DNA from: Thiomicrospira cyclica ALM1 | GTDB taxonomy: Bacteria > Pseudomonadota > Gammaproteobacteria > Thiomicrospirales > Thiomicrospiraceae | Direction: 5' to 3' | DNA length: 64,000 bases | NCBI RefSeq assembly: GCF_000214825.1 | Contig: NC_015581.1 | Location: 1,550,001-1,614,000 of the forward strand | Shown: piece after piece, positions 56,605 to 64,000 of the stretch | Layout of the letters: each line of letters starts with the position of its first letter | How positions within the stretch are numbered: position 1 is the stretch's first letter | The notes under the pieces: generated by a model | The model's database searches: none | Seen by the model: the letters and a program-made list of their open reading frames with translations, nothing else | Told to the model about the DNA's origin: nothing | Made by a program: the position numbers and the translations under genes

Positions 56605-58203
56605 TTATTCCTTAAGCACACGAGCAACAGAAACCCCACGCCCTTGCCATAGCCACTCTACTTGTGTAAACCGTTGTTCCAACTCATAAGTCTTACCAAA
56701 AACAACCTCGCCAGCCTGTGGCATACGAACTGGGGTTAACTGCTGTGCGACAACATTAAAACTCGGCATCTCTATACAACAGGTAACAACCTCTAATTGG
56801 TTTGATTTTACAAACTCAGCCGCTTCAACAATCGGTTTCTGTTGTAGCTCAGCGGCATAATCTAATACCGCATAGTTAAGAACAAGCGTCATCAATATCC
56901 CTGAAAACACTATCTTAGCTAAACTTCCCCATTTAGCCCAGACTAACCACAATCCAGCCAAGCCTAAAACAAGCATCCAAATAAAATAATGAAGTTCTAC
57001 CAGCTCAGTTGCAAGACCAAATGTATCAACTAAATAAGGATTCTTCTCCTGTTGCATGCTCAACTCAATTAACCAAGGTACGCTGGTGAGCACTAGTGCA
57101 ACAACTATCAGGGTAAGACCCAACCCCCAACGAGTTCCATGCTGACGAGCACAATATGCAATCGCAATAATAACTGGAGGAATGCCATACATTAAATAAT
57201 GTGGCAGTTTAGTGGCAGCGAGTGTAAAGAAAATAATCACCAATAAGAACCAAATAGCCAATACCTTAGCTAGTTCTTCCGCTTTCGACCAACGCCACCA
57301 AGGAAGGATAGAACGCACTAACAATGGAAAGAAAGGCAAGGTTAGGATCACTAACGCCACAATATAATATAAGGGAGTTCCACCATGTCCTTCCATAGGA
57401 CTCATAAAGCGTCCGACGTTATGAACCCCAAAAAACTCATTAATAAAGTCCTGACCAAATAGTACAAACTGCAATATATACCAAGGCAAGGAGATTAGCG
57501 CAAGTAGCAACCAGCCCTGCCAGGCAAGCAGCATTTCTTTTAATTTTTGCCAGTTTTTAGTTAAGATTAAATAGATAAAAAATGTTCCGGCTACGACAAC
57601 CAAACCAATAGGGCCTTTAGCCAAGGTAGCAAAGCCCGTCCATACAAACGCCCAATTTAAGTCTGCGGCTTTGGCTGAACTCAAAAAGTCAAGCCCACGA
57701 TAGATCGCCAGTGAAATAAACAGAATTAACCAAGCATCAGGAATGGCCGCTTTAAAAACCACCACAATCCCGGAACTAAACATGGCTATCCACAGGGTGT
57801 ACCAAGCAGTTTCTCTGTCGATGTGGCGCTCAACAAATACAAAAGTCGCCCACAACCAAAGCCCCAACGCAACTAACGAAGAAAGTCGGTAAGCAAAGCT
57901 ACCATCTCCAACAATCGCTAGCCCCAAGGCCTGTAACCAATACATTAAAACTGGTTTATGGAAAAAAGGTTCGCCATTAAGCATGGTTGCCCACCATTGA
58001 CCACTTAACACCATCTCTCTAGAAACGGCAGCATAAGCTCCTTCATCCATATCGAACAATGGTAACTGAAGAGCTGGCCATAGATATAAAACCGCAATTA
58101 ATCCAACTATAAATGCAACCAACAAACGTGAGTAAGGTGATTCGCCCAATAAGAAGGTTTCAACCCAGTTTTTGAAATTGGAATCTTGCTTTAATACAAA
58201 CAC
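56605..58203 (-). CDS. ArnT/PMT-type membrane glycosyltransferase (GT83-like)
   Basis: A 532-aa protein with about 12 membrane helices. The first periplasmic loop has FDMDEGAYAAVSREMVLSGQ, the acidic DE motif of ArnT/PMT enzymes, and FHKPVLMYWLQAL. Such enzymes move a sugar from a polyprenyl-phosphate donor to lipid A, O-antigen or protein in the periplasm. First gene of the gtr-like operon (2 bp to gtrB). The operon has no CAGGCCTG palindromes and is AT-rich compared with its flanks, possibly acquired. Confidence 0.87.
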   Translation of the reverse strand: MFVLKQDSNFKNWVETFLLGESPYSRLLVAFIVGLIAVLYLWPALQLPLFDMDEGAYAAVSREMVLSGQWWATMLNGEPFFHKPVLMYWLQALGLAIVGDGSFAYRLSSLVALGLWLWATFVFVERHIDRETAWYTLWIAMFSSGIVVVFKAAIPDAWLILFISLAIYRGLDFLSSAKAADLNWAFVWTGFATLAKGPIGLVVVAGTFFIYLILTKNWQKLKEMLLAWQGWLLLALISLPWYILQFVLFGQDFINEFFGVHNVGRFMSPMEGHGGTPLYYIVALVILTLPFFPLLVRSILPWWRWSKAEELAKVLAIWFLLVIIFFTLAATKLPHYLMYGIPPVIIAIAYCARQHGTRWGLGLTLIVVALVLTSVPWLIELSMQQEKNPYLVDTFGLATELVELHYFIWMLVLGLAGLWLVWAKWGSLAKIVFSGILMTLVLNYAVLDYAAELQQKPIVEAAEFVKSNQLEVVTCCIEMPSFNVVAQQLTPVRMPQAGEVVFGKTYELEQRFTQVEWLWQGRGVSVARVLKE

Positions 58204-58502
58204 TTGCTCACCTTTTTAAATGACAAAAACAACTTAAAATTAACGATTTAGGCCAACTATTAACTCCTTCAAAACAATTAGTAACCTATCATATTCGCCC
58301 AGCGCATCTTACAATAAGAACAATCCACTGAGAAGTAAAATCATAATAAAACTCCTAACCCATAATCTAAAGTCTACTCTGGCAAATAAAATAATATATT
58401 CTGTTATAGTGCATGCCCTTTCAACTACCTACATAAGTAGGCACCTTAGCTAATATTATTAGGTTGCTCATTTCATTTACAATCATTACCTTGATTGCGA
58501 AT
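58204..58502. other. AT-rich divergent gap
   Basis: About 300 bp between the gtr-like operon and the small membrane ORFs. I see AT-rich DNA with promoter-like words (TTATAGT near 58405) but no gene, repeat or clear operator. Confidence 0.4.
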
Positions 58503-58625
58503 ATGATTGATCTGAGCTTATTACCCTCTCACATTTATTATCTTGTTAACGGCTTAATACTGGCGGCTTTTGTTGGGGTTTTTGTGCTACTCTCGCTACA
58601 CAAACTGCCCCTGTTAGAGCGATGA
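58503..58625 (+). CDS. Tiny membrane protein ORF (40 aa)
   Basis: A 40-aa frame with one hydrophobic helix (YYLVNGLILAAFVGVFVLLS) and a charged end. Its stop overlaps the next start as ATGA, suggesting coupled translation. No family recognised. It could instead be a remnant of a larger membrane protein, since a decayed gene lies just downstream. Confidence 0.4.
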   Translation: MIDLSLLPSHIYYLVNGLILAAFVGVFVLLSLHKLPLLER

Positions 58626-58909
58626 TTACGATTTTTGGTATAGGTCATAGTGTCGGCATTAATGAACCCTTGGTGACTCATCTGGTCTTGATTCCACCGG
58701 CCATTTTACTGACCGTGTTATCTCTGTCTTTTGCCGGCTGGGTTTTACGCGAAGGGGCACTCATTTTTTCATTCATGTCCGTAGGAATCGACGCCACGCT
58801 GGTGCTGGCGATGGCGATGTCGATGTCGATTCTTTATGGCATCTTGCTTATTTTTACGGCACTACCAGTCCTGGTGTTTTATGTGCGCAACAAACATAAA
58901 CTCTTATAG
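58622..58909 (+). CDS. Small hydrophobic membrane protein
   Basis: A 95-aa protein with three predicted membrane helices (LVLIPPAILLTVLSLSFAGW, EGALIFSFMSVGIDATLVLA, MSILYGILLIFTALPVLVF) and a basic C-terminus. Not recognised. It overlaps the 40-aa ORF upstream and ends 11 bp before the GT9 remnant, so the three may once have formed one cell-envelope operon. Confidence 0.5.
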   Translation: MITIFGIGHSVGINEPLVTHLVLIPPAILLTVLSLSFAGWVLREGALIFSFMSVGIDATLVLAMAMSMSILYGILLIFTALPVLVFYVRNKHKLL

Positions 58910-58920
58910 AGAGCCTAGCT

Positions 58921-59316
58921 GTGAAAGTCGATACGATGCGTAAAATAGACTATTACCTAGGGATTCCGATCTGCGTGATCACCAGCGTCTTTACGAAAGT
59001 TTTTGATTGATTAAGACCCGCCGCTGGCAAACCCAGCCTGGATTTGCTTAACACCATTCCTAAGCAAAATATCTTTACCCTGCGCGAAGAAAAATTAGCC
59101 TTATTAATTTGGGATAGCCTGCGCTTTATCGCCTGGTCTCGGCGCAATAAGATTGATGCCACGGTGAATTTAGAGTTATTTTCCAGGTTATCGGCTGAGT
59201 TTGATAAAGCGGAAACACTCAAAAATAAAGTGGATCACCCGCGCTGTATTAATTTTGCCGGACAGCTGAAACTACAAAAAATGCCCATGCTATACACACT
59301 GAGTGAATTGATGTAG
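58921..59316 (+). pseudogene. Decayed GT9 (heptosyltransferase-like) glycosyltransferase
   Basis: One frame, broken by a TGA at 59008. The first part (GTG start, VDTMRKIDYYLGIP) is the typical opening of GT9 ADP-heptose-type transferases. After the stop, KPSLDLLNTIPKQNIFTLRE and RRNKIDATVNLELFSRLSA match the next conserved blocks, but about 50 residues that normally lie between are missing. Then HPRCINFAGQLKLQKMPMLY and TLSELM match a block that lies far downstream in intact enzymes, and the frame ends before the usual NDSGP loop. At least two internal deletions, a nonsense codon and a truncated end make it non-functional. Confidence 0.75.
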
Positions 59317-59396
59317 ATTGGGTTTATCGAGAAGTGACTAATCATCTAGAGAGAGGGCTTGATTAATCAAGCCGCTGAAATGGTTTGGTGAGTAAC

Positions 59397-59789
59397 TCAG
59401 TAGGTTTGTTGAATATAGTGTTTAAACTCAACAACATCTTGATGAAGCTGGGTTAAACGACCCAGCATATCTTGTTGCGGTGCCTCTAATCGCTGTTCTG
59501 AAAGCGCATTATGGGCGGAATGTACTTGATCTAGACGGGCTTTGGCACCTGGGATGGTAAAGCCTTGATCGTGAAGCAAGCTTTTAATTTCCAACAATAG
59601 CAACAAATCACTTTTTTGATAGTAGCGTCGACCACGACGCTTGCTCGGTTTTAACTGCGGAAACGCCTGTTCCCAATAGCGCAGCACATGGGATTTAAGT
59701 TGACAAATCTCACTCACCTCACCAATGGTAAAGTATTTTTTGTCGGGCAACTCAATATCAATCGCTAATTGTTGCGGCTGCTTATCCAT
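59397..59789 (-). CDS. MerR-family transcriptional regulator
   Basis: A 130-aa protein. The MerR DNA-binding domain (about 18-85) has YFTIGEVSEICQLKSHVLRYWEQ and, after the wing, RRGRRYYQKSDLLLLLEIK; these run on in the protein and are shown in part. It ends in a coiled coil without effector domain. This is the small MerR that follows pheST-ihfA in most gammaproteobacteria. Its regulon is unknown. Confidence 0.88.
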   Translation of the reverse strand: MDKQPQQLAIDIELPDKKYFTIGEVSEICQLKSHVLRYWEQAFPQLKPSKRRGRRYYQKSDLLLLLEIKSLLHDQGFTIPGAKARLDQVHSAHNALSEQRLEAPQQDMLGRLTQLHQDVVEFKHYIQQTY

Positions 59790-59803
59790 TGCTTATCCAT
59801 AGG

Positions 59804-60097
59804 TTAGCCTGTGTAATTGTCCACCTGAATGCGGAGCTTTTGTCCGGGTTTAAAGGTCACTACGCGCCTGGCTGAAATGGCGACCTCTTCACCGGTACGT
59901 GGATTACGTCCTGGACGCGATGCCTTATCGCGCAATTCAAAGTTGCCAAAACCCGAAATTTTGACACACTCACCACTGACCAAGACTTCACTAATTTCAT
60001 TAAAAAACTGCTCGACCAGATCTTTAGACTCACGTTTGTTAAAACCATACATATCAGCAAGTTTTTCAGCCATATCGGCTTTTGTTAAGGTTCCCAT
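59804..60097 (-). CDS. ihfA: Integration host factor subunit alpha
   Basis: A 97-aa DNA-bending protein. Its start is [20 protein letters not shown], the core is [14 protein letters not shown], and the beta arm is [12 protein letters not shown] with the intercalating Pro. It pairs with IhfB and helps sigma-54 promoters, among others. It lies 9 bp after pheT, the conserved pheS-pheT-ihfA order. Confidence 0.97.
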   Translation of the reverse strand: MGTLTKADMAEKLADMYGFNKRESKDLVEQFFNEISEVLVSGECVKISGFGNFELRDKASRPGRNPRTGEEVAISARRVVTFKPGQKLRIQVDNYTG

Positions 60098-60106
60098 GGT
60101 ATTCCT

Positions 60107-62482
60107 TTATCGCAAGCTAGCACCGACACGCGTATGCGCACGGTCTATAACTTGTTGAATCAACTGATCAACCTCATCATCGGTCAAGGTTCTATCATTA
60201 TGTTGGATTTTTAAACTAATTGCTACACTCTTTTGCGAATCCGTTAAACCGGTACCCTCATATACATCAAAGACTTGGATCTGTTTTATCAGTGAATTAT
60301 CTAGGGATTTTATCGCAGACAGCAGGGTCGCAACGGGACAGGTTTTATCAACCACAAACGCCAAATCACGTTGTACTTCAGGGAATTTAGAAATTCCTGT
60401 CACCTGTGGAACCTGTTTGGTTAACAAGCTATCTTGGAATAACTGAAACATAAATACCGGTCCCTGCACATCAAAAGGCTTGAGCCATTGCGGATGCAAC
60501 TGCCCAATTAAGCCAATCGTTTGTTCCTGGTATTGAATCTGCGCACACTGCCCAGGATGGAACTCGGGGCTTTGTGCCGGCACAAACTGCACCTGGTCAT
60601 GTAAATGACTCATGGCTAACAGAGCTTCGACATCGCCTTTTAGGTCATAAAAATCGACCTTGCGACTGTTACCTTGCCAGCTCATGGGTTCAACCTGGCC
60701 AAAAATAAGTCCGCCAATCACTGGTACCTGCTGCATCTGCCCGGCTTCTAACGAGAAGATAAGACCCGTTTCAAATACGCGTACACGCGATTGCTGGCGT
60801 TTTTGGTTGTAGCTCAACACCCCTAATAAACCTGGGAAGAGCGAGGTACGCATGGTACTCATATCTTCTGAAATCGGGTTTTTGACTTGCACATACGGAA
60901 TCTCTGGGCTTAGCTGCTTAACCGCCGATTCCTCAACAAAACTGTAACTAATCACTTCATGGTAGCCACGACCAATCAACGCCATACGCAGTACATGCAA
61001 CTCCTGCTCACTTTCAGGTAGGGGCTTCAGGTTCAATGGCATTGCCGCTTGGTTAATCGCTAGATTGTTATAGCCATACACACGTGCAATTTCTTCAATC
61101 AAGTCCACTTCGATGGTTAAATCAAAGCGATAGGAGGGAGGCGTCACCAGCCAGCCGTCTGCACCAACAGTAACCTGACAGCCTAAGCGACCTAACAATT
61201 GACTAATAAAGCTATCCTCAATCTCGGTGCCTAATAATTGGGTCACGCGACTGCGACGCAGTTGAATGCTCGGTTGCTGGGCGGATGCACTTTGGCCCGC
61301 CGTAACCCATTCGGTCACCTTGCCACCGGCAATCGATTGCAATAGGTTTAAGGCACGCGTCAAAGCTCTAGCTGGCAAAGCCGGGTCAACGCCGCGTTCA
61401 AAACGATGCGACGAATCGGTATGCAAACCATACTGACGCGCTTTACCAACAATCGCCGCAGGAGTGAAATGGGCACATTCAAAAAACAAACGCTGAGTTT
61501 GATCGGTTACTGAAGATGCTAGGCCGCCCATGATACCGGCCAAGGCTAAGGGTCCCTTATCATCGGCAATCAATAGGGTGTTTTGCTGTAACTCTAGATT
61601 TTTTTCGTCCAAGGTGACCAACTGTTCGCCAGCCTTGGCATAGCGCACTCGTACAGTGCCTTGCAACTTATCGGCATCAAACGCATGCATCGGCTGTCCC
61701 AGCTCCAACATCACATAGTTGGTAATATCCACCAATAAGGAGATTGGACGCAAACCGCTACGAATTAAACGCTGAACCATCCAATCTGGCGTGCTGGCCT
61801 GGGCATTATAATCAGTAACCACACAGCCTAAATAGGTCAAGCAGGCCTGCGAATCTAAAATCTCTACGGACTGCGGGCAGTTGCCAGACAAGGTTAAAGG
61901 TGACAACTCGAAAGGTTGTTGAAAAGGAGCATCACTCACCACGGCTAATTCACGAGCCAAGCCTTCAACACTCAAGCAATCGGCACGATTGGGAGTAAGG
62001 TCAACTTCAATCAATTGGTCGTCTAAAGCCAAGGCTTGGCGAATATCCTCACCAACGGTTAAATCGGCCGACAACTCCCACAAACCATCGTAGTCTTGCT
62101 CTAGGCCTAACTCGGTTGCTGAACACAGCATACCGAAGGATTCCACACCGCGTAATTTAGCTTTTTTAATTTTAAAACTGTCGGGCAATACCGCACCAAC
62201 TTTCGCACAAGGCACTTTAATTCCCGGACGCACATTGGGCGCACCGCAGACAATCTGTACCAAAGCCTCTTCACCCACGTTAACTTGGGCAACGCGCAAC
62301 TTTTCAGCATCGGGATGCGCATCAACACGCACAACTTCGGCAACTACCACACCGCTAAAGGCTGGTGCAACCGCTGTTATATCATCTACTTCCAGCCCAG
62401 CTAAACTCAGCGCTTCCGATAGCTCTTGTGTTGTCCAGTTTGGATTACACCAAGTTCTTAACCATTGTTCACTAACTTTCAT
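60107..62482 (-). CDS. pheT: Phenylalanyl-tRNA synthetase beta subunit
   Basis: A 791-aa subunit, close to E. coli (795). The N-terminal EMAP/tRNA-binding domain (about 40-150) contains VVRVDAHPDAEKLRVAQVNVG, here split by its last strand. The B3/B4 editing domain is at about 210-370, B5 at about 400-475 with SYRFDLTIEVDLIEEIARVYG, the catalytic-like core after that, and the anticodon-binding FDX-ACB domain at about 700-791 (KFPEVQRDLAFVVDK). Directly after pheS. Confidence 0.97.
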   Translation of the reverse strand: MKVSEQWLRTWCNPNWTTQELSEALSLAGLEVDDITAVAPAFSGVVVAEVVRVDAHPDAEKLRVAQVNVGEEALVQIVCGAPNVRPGIKVPCAKVGAVLPDSFKIKKAKLRGVESFGMLCSATELGLEQDYDGLWELSADLTVGEDIRQALALDDQLIEVDLTPNRADCLSVEGLARELAVVSDAPFQQPFELSPLTLSGNCPQSVEILDSQACLTYLGCVVTDYNAQASTPDWMVQRLIRSGLRPISLLVDITNYVMLELGQPMHAFDADKLQGTVRVRYAKAGEQLVTLDEKNLELQQNTLLIADDKGPLALAGIMGGLASSVTDQTQRLFFECAHFTPAAIVGKARQYGLHTDSSHRFERGVDPALPARALTRALNLLQSIAGGKVTEWVTAGQSASAQQPSIQLRRSRVTQLLGTEIEDSFISQLLGRLGCQVTVGADGWLVTPPSYRFDLTIEVDLIEEIARVYGYNNLAINQAAMPLNLKPLPESEQELHVLRMALIGRGYHEVISYSFVEESAVKQLSPEIPYVQVKNPISEDMSTMRTSLFPGLLGVLSYNQKRQQSRVRVFETGLIFSLEAGQMQQVPVIGGLIFGQVEPMSWQGNSRKVDFYDLKGDVEALLAMSHLHDQVQFVPAQSPEFHPGQCAQIQYQEQTIGLIGQLHPQWLKPFDVQGPVFMFQLFQDSLLTKQVPQVTGISKFPEVQRDLAFVVDKTCPVATLLSAIKSLDNSLIKQIQVFDVYEGTGLTDSQKSVAISLKIQHNDRTLTDDEVDQLIQQVIDRAHTRVGASLR

Positions 62483-62509
62483 CTTCTTATCATTTCCGCT
62501 TACTGAGGC

Positions 62510-63562
<1,053 letters not shown>

Positions 63563-63618
63563 GGCTCCATATAAAACTCATCGATCATTTTTTCGACAAA
63601 ATTAAAGTTTCCATTGAC

Positions 63619-63642
63619 AAAAAAGGGGCTTACGCCCCTTTT
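63619..63642 (-). terminator. Terminator after rplT
   Basis: AAAAGGGGC-TTAC-GCCCCTTTT followed on the minus strand by T-rich sequence, about 20 nt after the rplT stop. Confidence 0.83.
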
Positions 63643-63662
63643 CGGATCAACCACTTAATAAA

Positions 63663-64000
63663 TTAAGCGAGTGCGGCTTTTGCTTTCGCTGCGATCGCAG
63701 AGAAGGCAGCAGCATCATGAATCGCGATATCAGATAAAACCTTACGGTCAACCATAATACCGGCTTTGCTTAACCCATTAATAAAACGGCTATAGGTCAT
63801 ACCATTGATACGTGCGGCCGCATTGATACGTGCAATCCATAAACGACGGAATTGACGCTTTCTTTGACGACGGTCACGATAAGCATATTGACCAGCCTTA
63901 ATAACCGCTTGGTTAGCCGTGGTAAATTGCTTGCGACGGGCACCGTAGTAACCTTTCGCAGCCTTCATTACTTTTTTGTGCGCAGCACGGGCGGTAACGC
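63663..64000 (-). CDS. rplT: 50S ribosomal protein L20 (partial, 5' end beyond window)
   Basis: The C-terminal 112 or so residues of L20. The frame stays open to the window edge, where VTARAAHKK precedes the internal Met, matching the L20 N-terminus. So the Met codon at 63968 is not the start and only a few residues are missing. Landmarks are [14 protein letters not shown] and [19 protein letters not shown]. In the usual order rpmI and infC would lie just beyond the window. Confidence 0.97.
   Translation of the reverse strand, partial: VTARAAHKKVMKAAKGYYGARRKQFTTANQAVIKAGQYAYRDRRQRKRQFRRLWIARINAAARINGMTYSRFINGLSKAGIMVDRKVLSDIAIHDAAAFSAIAAKAKAALA

Overview
The window looks like a chromosomal segment of a gammaproteobacterium, possibly near Thiomicrospira/Hydrogenovibrio. 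That placement is inferred from gene content (leuS-lptE-holA, rplY-pth-ychF, xerD-dsbC, sspA-sspB, pheS-pheT-ihfA-merR, pdxB, glnE, glnK-amtB); no rRNA is present. Most of it is compact housekeeping DNA with short gaps, recognisable promoters and intrinsic terminators.

Layout. 0.1-1.6 kb: magnesium transporter mgtE, then tRNA-Asn. 2.0-9.7 kb: a defence island holding a DUF4258/HTH toxin-antitoxin-like pair and a type I restriction-modification operon (hsdM-hsdS-...-hsdR). Between hsdS and hsdR sits a two-HEPN Abi_2 (AbiF-like) gene, preceded by its own promoter, a roughly 60-nt RNA and a terminator. The island is bracketed by a 95-bp gapless, 85 percent identical duplication of the 3' end and terminator of tRNA-Met; no integrase is left. 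9.7-17 kb: tRNA-Met, ychF, pth, rplY, prs, tRNA-Gln, rpsT, rlmH, rsfS, nadD, proA. 17-18.7 kb: a gene-poor stretch with an unusual array of half-sites, then an outer-membrane barrel gene divergent from a small XRE regulator with two matching operators. 18.7-36 kb: holA, lptE, leuS, glnE, a sigma-54-type glnK-amtB unit, valS, dsbC, xerD. 36-42 kb: a complete tripartite RND efflux operon. 42-46.5 kb: a small hydrolase, pdxB, a DUF302 lipoprotein and a FadL-type porin. 46.7-54 kb: an epimerase-like gene and a complete six-gene mevalonate pathway cluster (HMG-CoA reductase, type 2 IPP isomerase, HMG-CoA synthase, two GHMP kinases, diphosphomevalonate decarboxylase). 54-58 kb: sspB, sspA and a gtrA-gtrB-ArnT-like glycosylation operon. 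58.5-59.3 kb: two tiny membrane ORFs and a decayed GT9 glycosyltransferase. 59.4-64 kb: merR, ihfA, pheT, pheS and a partial rplT at the edge.

How the parts fit. The mevalonate cluster would supply IPP and DMAPP. Consistent with replacement of the MEP route, ispE is missing from its usual gammaproteobacterial place beside tRNA-Gln-prs, where rpsT is found instead. glnE and glnK-amtB form a nitrogen-assimilation group.

The strongest whole-window signal is at DNA level. An 8-bp palindrome, CAGGCCTG, usually extended to ASCAGGCCTGST, occurs at least 36 times where about one is expected. It occurs in all three reading frames and in intergenic DNA, including inside a transcription terminator.
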